This document shows, piece by piece, positions 49,470 through 57,037 of a stretch of 64,000 bases of DNA; position 1 is the first letter of the stretch; each line of letters opens with the position of its first letter. A program made the translations under genes and the position numbers. Source of the DNA: JACMQX01 sp044225675 (GTDB lineage Bacteria; Pseudomonadota; Gammaproteobacteria; Burkholderiales; Burkholderiaceae_C). The notes beneath the pieces were generated by a model that did no database searches, was not told where the DNA came from, and saw only the letters and a list, made by a program, of their open reading frames with translations. The stretch is from contig JBGAIH010000029.1 of assembly GCA_044225675.1 (NCBI GenBank), forward strand, positions 1-64,000. The letters run 5' to 3'.

Positions 49470-50330
49470 ATGCGCCTGCACTATGAAGTCGACCTGGACT
49501 ACGACATCGTCGTGGGCGGGGCCGACTTCATCTTCAACCTGCAGGCCGCCCGCACGGCGCGGCAGCTGGTGCTCAGCGAATCGCTGATCGTCAACCAGCA
49601 CGTCGCGCTGCGCGAGTTCAACAGCGGCACCGGGCGCTTCCTGCGCCTGCGTGCCGGCCCCGGCCCCCTGCGTCTTCGTTACGCGGCCACGGTCGATCTC
49701 TTTCAGCACCAGGCCAGCCCGGCCGGCATCCCCGAAGTGTGGATCCCGGACCTGCCCGGCGAGGTGCTCCCCTTTCTCTATCCGAGCCGCTACTGCGAAT
49801 CCGACAAGCTCAATGGCACGGCCATGGCGCTGTTCGGCGGGCTGTGGCAGGGCTACAGCCGCGTCCAGGCCATCTGCGACTGGGTTCGCAGCCACGTGCG
49901 CTTCGAATCCGGCAGCTCCGGCGGCACGACCAGCGCCGTCGACACGCTGCAGCAGGGCCGCGGCGTGTGCCGCGACTTTGCCCACCTGATGATCGCGCTG
50001 TGCCGCGCCGTGAACATTCCGGCCCGGTTCACCACTGGCCTCGACTACGGCGCCGACCCGATCCTCGGTCCGCCCGACTTCCACGCCTACGTGGAAGCCT
50101 ACGTGGGCGGGCGCTGGTACATGTTCGATCCGTCGGGCACGGCCATTCCCATGGGCTTCGTGCGCATCAGCTCGGGACGCGACGCATCGGACTGCGCCTA
50201 CGCCTCGATCTTCGGCGGCGTCAACCCGCAGGGCCGGCGCCTGCACATCGAAGCCGTGGCGGGAGCCGACGGCGTGGTGCGCGAGCCCTGGCGTACCACC
50301 GATGCACTGTCGACCGACGACGGGCCCTGA
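49470..50330 (+). CDS. transglutaminase-like cysteine protease family protein
   Basis: 286-aa protein with a bacterial transglutaminase-like N-terminal domain (MRLHYEVDLDYDIVVGGADF) and the catalytic core: C167 in GRGVCRDFAHLMIALCRAVN, H205 in PPDFHAYVEAYVGG, D220 in WYMFDPSG. No signal peptide, so it is cytosolic. The enzymatic role is unknown; relatives are proteases or peptidyl-transferases, often with ATP-grasp/alpha-E partners not present here. Start at 49470; the open frame overlaps the RRM gene further upstream in another frame. Confidence 0.88.
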   Translation: MRLHYEVDLDYDIVVGGADFIFNLQAARTARQLVLSESLIVNQHVALREFNSGTGRFLRLRAGPGPLRLRYAATVDLFQHQASPAGIPEVWIPDLPGEVLPFLYPSRYCESDKLNGTAMALFGGLWQGYSRVQAICDWVRSHVRFESGSSGGTTSAVDTLQQGRGVCRDFAHLMIALCRAVNIPARFTTGLDYGADPILGPPDFHAYVEAYVGGRWYMFDPSGTAIPMGFVRISSGRDASDCAYASIFGGVNPQGRRLHIEAVAGADGVVREPWRTTDALSTDDGP

Positions 50331-50386
50331 CGCGCCGCGAGCCCTGAGCCCGCGCGAGCCCTGCAAGCCGCGTCGGCCTGACCGCT

Positions 50387-51589
50387 TCACGTCTCGCCGG
50401 CCGTCCCGTCTTCCTTGAGCTGCGCGAACAGCGCGGCCATCGTCGGATTGCCCCGCGTGAGCTTCTTGATCGTCACGTCCTGGGCCTTGTCGTTGGCCAG
50501 GCGAAGATTGCGGTCGGCGCCCAGCAGCGCCTCCTTCGTCTTCTGCAGGTGGTCGATGGACTTGTCGATCTCGTCGATCGCGGTCTGAAAGCGCCGCGAC
50601 GCCAGGTCGAAGTTCCTGGCGAAGGCCGACTTGAAGCCTTCGAGTTCGTTCTCGAAGTTCGTGATGTCCACGTTCTGCGCTTTCACCAGCGCCAGCTCCG
50701 TCTTGTACTTCAGCGAATTCATCGCCGCATTGCGCAGCAGCGTGATGATCGGGATGAAGAACTGCGGCCGCACCACGTACATCTTCGGGTAGCGGTGGAA
50801 CACGTCGACGATGCCGGTGTTGTACAGCTCGCTGTCGGGCTCCAGCAGAGACACCAGCACCGCGTATTCGCAGCCTTTTTCCTGGCGGTCCCTGTCCAGC
50901 TCCCTGAGGAAATCCTCGTTGCGGTTCTTCGTCGCCGTGCGGTCGCCCTCGTTCTTCATCTCGAACATGATCGAGACGATCTCGGTGCCCGCCTCGTCGG
51001 TGTCGCGGAAGATGTAGTCGCCCTTGCTGCCCGATCGCGCGTCGTTGTCCTTCTCGAAGTAGGCGCGCGGGAACGCCGTGGCGCGGATGCGGTTGAACTC
51101 CGTCTCGCAATGCTGCTCCAGCGTCTCGCCCACCATCTTGGTCGACAGGCGGGCCTTCATGTCGCGCAGCCGCTCGATGGCGTCGTCGCGGTCGCGGATC
51201 TGCGTCTCGTACTTGTCCTTGAGCGCCTTCTCTGCGAGCTGCTTCTCGAGCGCCGCGCGTTCGAGCCCGCTGCGCAGTGCGTCGCGCTCGCGCTCGACCT
51301 GGCCGACCGCCTCGGCCACGGCCAGCCGCTGCGCCATCTCGGTGGAGGCCAGGCGCGCCTGCAGGCCCTGGATCTCCGCGTCCTTGGCGGAGGCGGCCTG
51401 CTGCAACTGGCTCGCAAGCTGTGCCCGGGCCAGCTCGACGGCATTGCGCTTGTCCCGCTCGGCCAGCGCCAGCCGCTCATGGAGCTGCCGGTCGAAGTCG
51501 CTGTCGCGGACCTGCTTGAGGATGTCGGCATAGCCGGCCTCGTCGATCTTGAAGGCCTTGCCGCAGTGGGGGCAGATGATGTCGTGCAT
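50387..51589 (-). CDS. DUF2130 domain protein
   Basis: 400-aa protein: an N-terminal zinc-ribbon-like IICPHCGKAFKIDEAGY, a long coiled coil (about residues 30-190; many heptads, ERDALRSGLERAALEKQLAE) and a C-terminal DUF2130 domain (HCETEFNRIRATAFPRAYFE, IMFEMKNEGDRTATKNRNED). The domain has a PD-(D/E)XK nuclease-like look (D...E-x-K in FEMKNE), so nucleic-acid processing is possible, but function is not established. Start at MHDIICPHCGK is secure. Sits between the transglutaminase (convergent) and the DUF11 gene. Confidence 0.87.
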   Translation of the reverse strand: MHDIICPHCGKAFKIDEAGYADILKQVRDSDFDRQLHERLALAERDKRNAVELARAQLASQLQQAASAKDAEIQGLQARLASTEMAQRLAVAEAVGQVERERDALRSGLERAALEKQLAEKALKDKYETQIRDRDDAIERLRDMKARLSTKMVGETLEQHCETEFNRIRATAFPRAYFEKDNDARSGSKGDYIFRDTDEAGTEIVSIMFEMKNEGDRTATKNRNEDFLRELDRDRQEKGCEYAVLVSLLEPDSELYNTGIVDVFHRYPKMYVVRPQFFIPIITLLRNAAMNSLKYKTELALVKAQNVDITNFENELEGFKSAFARNFDLASRRFQTAIDEIDKSIDHLQKTKEALLGADRNLRLANDKAQDVTIKKLTRGNPTMAALFAQLKEDGTAGET

Positions 51590-51723
51590 GCGCGTGGGTC
51601 CTTGGGGGGGAGGGCGGCCTGCCCGTGCCATGGCTGCACTATAGCCTTGCGCGCCGCCGCGCACGACCGCGACTGCCGGGCCTCACGGCCCCTTCGCGGG
51701 CACGCTCACCGACCTTCGCGCGT

Positions 51724-53331
51724 TCACAGCCCGGTCGCGCGCACGCCGCAGACCACCTCGAAGCTCACGCTGCTCTGCGCAGGCAGCTGGGTCAGGACGA
51801 TGCCGCCGCCAGCGCCGGTGTCCTGCAGCGCCGCGATGGTCACGCCAGGCGCGGCGGGGCAGGCGGCTGCGCCGGTGGTGCCGGTGCAGCTCACGCTGGT
51901 GCAGGCCAGCTCCGGCACGGCCGGATCGCGCAGCACCGAGTTGTGGGCGGCCGCCAGCCCGCTGTTTGACACGACGATCTGGTAGGTGGTCGTGCCGCCC
52001 GCCGCCACTGTGCCCGTGCCGTTGCTCTTGGTCAGCGACAGGAAGGTGGCCGGCGTCACCGTCGTCAGCGCGGTGCCGCTGTTGTCGGCCGGGTCCGGGT
52101 CCGTCACGTTGGGCGGCAGCGCGAGCGCGGCGGTGTTGGTGATCACGCCGTTGAAGCTCGGCAGCACCGGGGCCGTCACCTGCAGCGTCAGCACCCCGCC
52201 GCGCGACAGGCTCACCGTCTGCTGGATGCTGCCCGTGCCGCTGGCAGCGCCGCAGGCGGTCGTCACGGCCGTGACGCTGCCGGCGTTCGTCACCGAGCAG
52301 GTCCAGCTCGCGGCCGCCACGTCGAAGGCTGCCGGATCGAGCGTGTCGGTGAGCGTGGCGCCGCCTCCCACGAGGCCCGGGCCGCTGTTGGTCACCGTGA
52401 TCGTGTACGTCACGGTCCGCCCGCTGCCCTGCACCAGGGTGGCAGCACTGGTGCGTGTCTTGGCGACGGTGGCATTCACCGGGAACGAGCGCGACAGATC
52501 GGTGAGCGAGGTCGCCGTCGCGCCGATGACGGCGGCCACGCCCGTCTGCGTGTCGATGCCATAGGTGTTGTTGGCCGAGCCCGTGCTCGCGATGAGGCAG
52601 GGGTAGGTTGCGATGTTGGCATTGCAGCCGGTGGCCACCACCGATACCTCCGACAGGCCATTGGGCACGTCGCTGCCGCCGAAGAGGCTCGTGGATGCCG
52701 TCGTCGGCAGAACGGCATCGGCGGCGGCGACGCCGGCCAGCGAGGCTGCGGTGACGCGGTAGAGCCGGTAGCCGCCCGCGCTGTTGGCCAGCAGGTACAT
52801 GTCGCCGTTGTTGACGCAGGCCATGTCACCGCTGCCCAGGGTCGGCACGCCATTGAGGATGATGCGGTACTGCAGCGAGCCGTCTGCGGGGCTGATCCGG
52901 TAGATGTAGAGGTTGCCGCCCGTGCCGTTGCTCGTCGCGGCATACAGCCGCCCGTCGGGGCAGAAGGTCATGCGGATCACGCCGCCCGGCGTGCCGGCAT
53001 TGCCCACCGCCGTATCGGCGCAGGTGAGCGGGTCGAGCTTTCGCATCGCCGGGTTCGCACCCGCATCCGACGCGATGTAGTAGATCAGCCCGTCCACCGG
53101 GCTCACCCCGTTGGCATTGGACGCGACCCCGAGCGCGCAGCCGGTGGAGGTGGCCCGCCCCGTCACCGGGTCGACCGACCACACGCGGTCCACGCCTGAA
53201 GTGCCCACGCCATAGACGATCTGCGCGTGGACGGCGCAAGGCATGCACGCGAGAGCAGAAATTGCCAGCAGGAGCAGGCGCCCGAACAGGCGAAGAGCTG
53301 CCGCCGTGCGCAGCGCGAACCGGCGTGTCAT
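51724..53331 (-). CDS. secreted DUF11-repeat protein
   Basis: 535-aa exported protein: signal peptide (cleavage about AVHA/Q, residue 36), a ~245-residue beta-rich, possibly propeller-like domain (RVWSVDPVTGRATSTGCALG, PVDGLIYYIASDAGANPAMR), then two DUF11/CARDB-like repeats starting about residue 283 (SGRTVTYTITVTNSGPGLVG and GGTTTYQIVVSNSGLAAAHN). Such proteins are surface or extracellular, often adhesin-like. It lies just upstream of and divergent from the pilus operon and shares the ATGACTTTGGTCCTG element with it. The C-terminus lacks an obvious anchor. Confidence 0.82.
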   Translation of the reverse strand: MTRRFALRTAAALRLFGRLLLLAISALACMPCAVHAQIVYGVGTSGVDRVWSVDPVTGRATSTGCALGVASNANGVSPVDGLIYYIASDAGANPAMRKLDPLTCADTAVGNAGTPGGVIRMTFCPDGRLYAATSNGTGGNLYIYRISPADGSLQYRIILNGVPTLGSGDMACVNNGDMYLLANSAGGYRLYRVTAASLAGVAAADAVLPTTASTSLFGGSDVPNGLSEVSVVATGCNANIATYPCLIASTGSANNTYGIDTQTGVAAVIGATATSLTDLSRSFPVNATVAKTRTSAATLVQGSGRTVTYTITVTNSGPGLVGGGATLTDTLDPAAFDVAAASWTCSVTNAGSVTAVTTACGAASGTGSIQQTVSLSRGGVLTLQVTAPVLPSFNGVITNTAALALPPNVTDPDPADNSGTALTTVTPATFLSLTKSNGTGTVAAGGTTTYQIVVSNSGLAAAHNSVLRDPAVPELACTSVSCTGTTGAAACPAAPGVTIAALQDTGAGGGIVLTQLPAQSSVSFEVVCGVRATGL

Positions 53332-53386
53332 GGTGGGAAGTTCTCCAGACGAACTGCGCAGTCTCGCGCGGGCCGCGCGCAGGGCC

Positions 53387-53401
53387 CAGGACCAAAGTCA
53401 T
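53387..53401 (-). promoter_or_regulatory. ATGACTTTGGTCCTG element before the DUF11 gene
   Basis: Exact 15-bp match to the element at 53842 and 63848. Its end lies 55 nt before the DUF11 ATG, oriented toward that gene. It is embedded in the inverted repeat CAGGAC-N11-GTCCTG (53387-53409). Confidence 0.65.
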
Positions 53402-53476
53402 GTGTCCTGCCGCTGGCCTGCCTGGAGGCGCCGCTCGTCGGGTCGGCTTCGATGTGATGGCCGTTGGATGGTCGAT

Positions 53477-53490
53477 GTGACTTTCGGCAC
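53477..53490 (+). promoter_or_regulatory. partial TGACTTT element before the 94-aa gene
   Basis: GTGACTTTCGGCAC shares the TGACTTT core of the motif and forms CTTTC-N8-GAAAG with downstream bases. It lies 35 nt before the ATG of the 94-aa gene. Divergence after the core makes it a weaker candidate. Another partial copy (GTGACTTTCAGACG) is at about 53808. Confidence 0.35.
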
Positions 53491-53525
53491 ATGGAAAGCC
53501 TGCGGGGCGGGACTTCAATACCGCC

Positions 53526-53810
53526 ATGAACACGACCATCTACTGCCAAATCGAGAACTACCGGCGCGACGCTGCCTCTGCAATGCAGGTGTGGCAGCGT
53601 CTGCTCCAGAACTGGCCGTCCGACGGCGCCGACGAGAACGCCTGGCGCGACTGGGCGCGGCGCGCGCAGGAGGCCGAGAACGCCCTGAGCCGTTGCCTGG
53701 CGCAGATCGATGCCACCAGTCACCGCATGCATGTGTGGCCCACCAACCCGGCGATCACGATGCGCAGCAGGCCGCGCGCTTCCGCCGGCCGGGCTCACAG
53801 CGGACCGTGA
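53526..53810 (+). CDS. hypothetical protein (94 aa)
   Basis: MNTTIYCQIENYRRDAASAM... Cytosolic, Trp-rich (five Trp), helical N-terminal two thirds with a normal GC3 pattern, and a less regular Arg/Pro/Ser C-terminus. No homologue recognised. It sits between the DUF11 gene (divergent) and the pilus operon (same direction). No strong ribosome site precedes it. It may be genuine or a spurious frame between two promoter regions. Confidence 0.4.
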   Translation: MNTTIYCQIENYRRDAASAMQVWQRLLQNWPSDGADENAWRDWARRAQEAENALSRCLAQIDATSHRMHVWPTNPAITMRSRPRASAGRAHSGP

Positions 53811-53841
53811 CTTTCAGACGGTGCAAAAAGTCATGGCCGAT

Positions 53842-53856
53842 ATGACTTTGGTCCTG
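53842..53856 (+). promoter_or_regulatory. ATGACTTTGGTCCTG element before the pilus operon
   Basis: Same 15-mer as at 53387 (minus) and 63848, oriented toward the 141-aa/fimT-pilE operon, ending 89 nt before its first ATG. Here it forms the right arm of AAAGTCAT-N7-ATGACTTT (53827-53849), a perfect 8-bp inverted repeat. Confidence 0.65.
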
Positions 53857-53945
53857 AGTGCAAACGGTGGCGGACTTCAAACTCGCACCCAGGACTTGGC
53901 ACCTGATTCTGCGCACCGGTCCGCCTGACGTTGGAGAACCGCCCC

Positions 53946-54371
53946 ATGAACGTGCAACCGCTATCTCGCAAGCCGCTTTGGCGCCGCATCACATCGGCGT
54001 GGACCCAGAGCGAAGGCCCCGAAACCGAGCCGGTGTCGATCGACGAGGTGCTGCAGATGGAGCTGGCCGAGCAGCTGCTGCGTGCCGGTCTGCGTCCTGA
54101 CGAGTACGAGGCGCGCTTCACACGGGCGGGCGGCGCCTCGGGCGAGTCGCGGGCGCAGTCCTTCTCGCAGGAGTACGTCGCATGGATCCGTCCCGGCGCC
54201 GGCGTCATGCCGTCGTCCGAGTCGATGCTGGGCATGGAAGCGGCGCTCGACCGGAAGCTGCGCGTCTACGGCATCCGCATCAGCGCGGTCTTCTGGCGCC
54301 TGCAGAGCGCCGTCGAGGCGGATGCGCGCCATCGCCTCATGCGGGTGCGCCTGAGTGGAGCCGCGCAATGA
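53946..54371 (+). CDS. hypothetical protein at the head of the pilus operon (141 aa)
   Basis: Soluble, mixed alpha/beta-looking protein MNVQPLSRKPLWRRITSAWT..., with an acidic helix (VSIDEVLQMELAEQLLRAGL) and AALDRKLRVYGIRISAVFWR. No pilin leader, helix anchor or recognised domain. Its stop overlaps the fimT start (ATGA), so it is translated with the minor pilins. GGAG lies 9 nt upstream of the ATG; a TTG five codons earlier is possible. Probably a pilus-assembly or regulatory accessory; function unknown. Confidence 0.7.
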   Translation: MNVQPLSRKPLWRRITSAWTQSEGPETEPVSIDEVLQMELAEQLLRAGLRPDEYEARFTRAGGASGESRAQSFSQEYVAWIRPGAGVMPSSESMLGMEAALDRKLRVYGIRISAVFWRLQSAVEADARHRLMRVRLSGAAQ

Positions 54372-55003
54372 AGGCCGCGAGCGAATTCCTGGCCCGCTGG
54401 CTGCTGCGTTCACACGTCTTCACCGGGCGTGCCCCTGCTCTGCATCCCGCCGCTTCTCGTGCCCGTGGCTTCACCCTGGTGGAGCTGCTTACCGCCGTGT
54501 CGATCCTCGCCATTCTCCTGTCCGTCGGCATCTCGGGCCTGAGCAGCTTCGTGTCGCGCCAGTCGGTGGCCTCGGCATCGGAAGCCTTGACGCAGGCGAT
54601 GCAGGTGGCGCGCGTCGAATCGGCGCGCCGCAACACCACCGTGACGGTCTGCCGCCTGCAGGGGGGCGACCCGGCTGCGCCGGCCTGCGCACCGGCGGAG
54701 CAGGAGTGGGTCGGTGGCTGGGTCGTGTTCGTCGACCGTGGCGCCCCCGGCGTGATCGATGCGGACGACCAGGTGCTCTCGGTGCAGGGGCCTCTGGGTG
54801 CGGTGCGCGTCGACAAGGAAGGCAACGGCCGCCCGGCGGCCTTCACCTTCGCGCCGATCGGTCCGGTGCAGGGCCTGTCGGGCAGCGCCTGGGGCGTGCG
54901 CTTTGCTGCCGCTGCCGACGCGGCCAGCGGCTACGTGCGCAGCAGCTGCCTCGGTCTCATGGGCCGGGCCTACACGCAGGAAGGAGAATCGCCATGCCGC
55001 TGA
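54368..55003 (+). CDS. fimT: FimT/GspH-type minor pilin
   Basis: 211-aa pseudopilin with prepilin-peptidase site ARG-FTLVELLTAVSILAIL after a 33-residue basic leader (longer than usual), then the GspH/FimT domain (ALTQAMQVARVESARRNTTV, WVGGWVVFVDRGAPGVIDAD). It takes part in priming of type IV pili with PilV/W/X/PilY1; FimT homologues can bind DNA in natural transformation. It overlaps both neighbours, by 4 bp upstream and 10 bp downstream (pilV). Confidence 0.9.
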   Translation: MKAASEFLARWLLRSHVFTGRAPALHPAASRARGFTLVELLTAVSILAILLSVGISGLSSFVSRQSVASASEALTQAMQVARVESARRNTTVTVCRLQGGDPAAPACAPAEQEWVGGWVVFVDRGAPGVIDADDQVLSVQGPLGAVRVDKEGNGRPAAFTFAPIGPVQGLSGSAWGVRFAAAADAASGYVRSSCLGLMGRAYTQEGESPCR

Positions 55004-55527
55004 CCCGTTCACGCCAGCGCGGCGGCTCGCTCATCGAGACGCTGGTCGCCATGCTCGTGCTCTGCTTCGGCCTGCTCGGGCTGGCGGGCACGCACGGAGC
55101 CAGCCTCGTCGCCCAGCGCACGGCCGAGATCCATCTGCGCGCCATGCGGCTGGCCGAGTCCTTTGCCGAGCAGGCGCGCATGAACCCCGACAAGGCCCGG
55201 GCCGGCGCGCTCGACTGGAAGGAGACCTACCAGTCCGCCAAGGTTCCGAAGGGTGCCGAGTGCAACCTCGGCGCGGGCTGCAGCGAGGACGACATGCTGG
55301 CCGAGCGGCTGCGCCGCTGGGTCCTGGGCGTGCGCGAGGCCTTGCCGGCCGGCGACGCCTGGGTGCAGGTGGCCGACGACCAGCGCTCGCTGCTGATCTG
55401 GGTGATGTGGAAGGAATCGGGCGCCATGGAACGCGTCGCCACTTCGGCCACCTGCAGCGCCGACGCGATGGGCTCGCTTGCGGCGGACAAGCGTCCGTCC
55501 TGCATCCTGGTGAGGGCGCAGCTGTGA
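54994..55527 (+). CDS. pilV: type IV pilus modification/minor pilin PilV
   Basis: 177-aa minor pilin: short leader ending at GGSLIETLVAMLVLCFGLLG (G^SLIE, Glu at +5 region), then a C-terminal domain with cysteines (KGAECNLGAGCSEDD, ATCSADAMG). GAAGGAGAATCGCC precedes the ATG. Stop overlaps the pilW GTG (GTGA). Part of the tip-complex set that initiates pilus assembly. Confidence 0.9.
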   Translation: MPLTRSRQRGGSLIETLVAMLVLCFGLLGLAGTHGASLVAQRTAEIHLRAMRLAESFAEQARMNPDKARAGALDWKETYQSAKVPKGAECNLGAGCSEDDMLAERLRRWVLGVREALPAGDAWVQVADDQRSLLIWVMWKESGAMERVATSATCSADAMGSLAADKRPSCILVRAQL

Positions 55528-56468
55528 AGGCGCGGCGCTTCCCGTCGCCTGCGGGCCGCATCGGTGGCCGAGCACGCAACGGTGCGGGCGGCCGCACCGG
55601 CAGCCGTGGCTTCACGCTCGTGGAGCTGATGATCGCCATGGTCCTGGGCATGGTGCTGGTGCTGGCAGCGCTGGCCATGTACCTCAACTCCGCGACCAGC
55701 ACCCGCGCCAGCCGCGAGAACGGCCGCCTGAACATGGACGCGCAGGCGGCGCTGCAGCTGCTGGCGGGCCAGCTGCGCATGGCCGGCTACAGCCGGCCCC
55801 GTGTGTCGGTGGCCGAGGTGGGCTATCCCACGCGCAACTACGAGGGCATTCCGGTGTTCGGCTGCGAGGGCGGCTTCGTCGACCCGGCGGCCGCCACGCT
55901 CGCCTGCGTGGGCGCCACCGGCTTCGACGCCTTCGCGGTCTACTACGAGGCCGACGACGCGAACGCGGCGATGGCCGCCACCAGCATCCTCGACTGCTCC
56001 GGCGTCGCGGTGGACCCGCTCGACGTGCCGCCAGCCCTGGCCGGCAGCACCGACAGCGACAAGTTCGCGCTCGTGGAGAACCGCTACTACGTGGTGGTCG
56101 ATGCGCAGACGCGCCAGAGCAGCCTGGTCTGCGCGGGCCGCTCGGCCAGCGGCACGACGGCGCCGGTCACCCTGGCCACGGGCGTCGTGGAATTCAAGGT
56201 CTCCTATGTGGCCGTGAAGCCCGACGGCACCGTGATCTCCGCGCCGGCCTCCGCCGTGGCCGCCATCGGCGCAACGCCCGAGGAATCGTGGCTCGGCGTG
56301 CGCAGCGTCGACCTGTGCCTGGTGCTTGCCACCGATGCAGCCGGCGCCGACCAGCCCACCCCTTACGTCAGCTGCAGCGGCAAGACCGTGACGCCGACCG
56401 ACGCACGCCAGCGTCGACGCTACACGGCCACCATCGCGCTGCGCAACCGCACGCCCGTCGCATCATGA
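55524..56468 (+). CDS. pilW: type IV pilus minor pilin PilW
   Basis: 314-aa minor pilin. A 28-residue basic leader with GTG start precedes G^FTLVELMIAMVLGMVLVLA, followed by the long PilW C-terminal domain (QLLAGQLRMAGYSRPRVSVA, WLGVRSVDLCLVLATDAAGA). Overlaps pilV and pilX by 4 bp each. It works with PilX and PilY1 in the priming/tip complex. Confidence 0.92.
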   Translation: MKARRFPSPAGRIGGRARNGAGGRTGSRGFTLVELMIAMVLGMVLVLAALAMYLNSATSTRASRENGRLNMDAQAALQLLAGQLRMAGYSRPRVSVAEVGYPTRNYEGIPVFGCEGGFVDPAAATLACVGATGFDAFAVYYEADDANAAMAATSILDCSGVAVDPLDVPPALAGSTDSDKFALVENRYYVVVDAQTRQSSLVCAGRSASGTTAPVTLATGVVEFKVSYVAVKPDGTVISAPASAVAAIGATPEESWLGVRSVDLCLVLATDAAGADQPTPYVSCSGKTVTPTDARQRRRYTATIALRNRTPVAS

Positions 56469-57028
56469 GCCCGATCCCCCTCCGCCCGAAGCGCCCGGAG
56501 CGTCAGACGCAGCGGCATGAGCACGGCGTATCCCTGATCGTCGTGCTCGTGCTCATCCTCGCGATGGGTCTGATGGCGGCCTTCGGCATCCGCGCATCGT
56601 CCACCTCGGCGGCCGTGGCCATCAGCGTTCGCTCGCAGGCCCTGGCCATGGAGGCCTCCGAGGCGGCGCTGCGCTACTGCGAGGCGCAGGCCCTGGCTTC
56701 CGAACCCGTGATCACCATCTGGGAGCCGCCCGCCACCGGCGACCGCGACCCGTCCCGCTGGAAGACGCCTTCGGTCTGGGTCGGCGACAACAAGGCCTCG
56801 GCCACCGTGCCGCAGGACTGGCTGACGGCCGGCGGCACGCGCGTGGTCTACAGCCTGCGCCCCGAATGCATGGTCGAGCGCATGCGCCTGCCCGGTCTGC
56901 CCGGCACGATGCGGCGCGAGACCTTCCTCATCACCGCACGGGGCTTCAGCCCCGAATCCTCCCTGCGCCCGGATGGGCGCCTGCAGTCCGGCTCCGAAGT
57001 CTGGCTGCAGTCCACCCTCGAGCAATGA
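56465..57028 (+). CDS. pilX: type IV pilus assembly protein PilX
   Basis: 187-aa minor pilin: HEHG^VSLIVVLVLILAMGLM, lacking the +5 Glu as is usual for PilX, then SVRSQALAMEASEAALRYCE and a C-terminal ETFLITARGFSPES block. Start overlaps the pilW stop (ATGA). PilX connects the pseudopilin tip to PilY1. Confidence 0.9.
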   Translation: MSPIPLRPKRPERQTQRHEHGVSLIVVLVLILAMGLMAAFGIRASSTSAAVAISVRSQALAMEASEAALRYCEAQALASEPVITIWEPPATGDRDPSRWKTPSVWVGDNKASATVPQDWLTAGGTRVVYSLRPECMVERMRLPGLPGTMRRETFLITARGFSPESSLRPDGRLQSGSEVWLQSTLEQ

Positions 57029-57037
57029 GTCCGGGTC

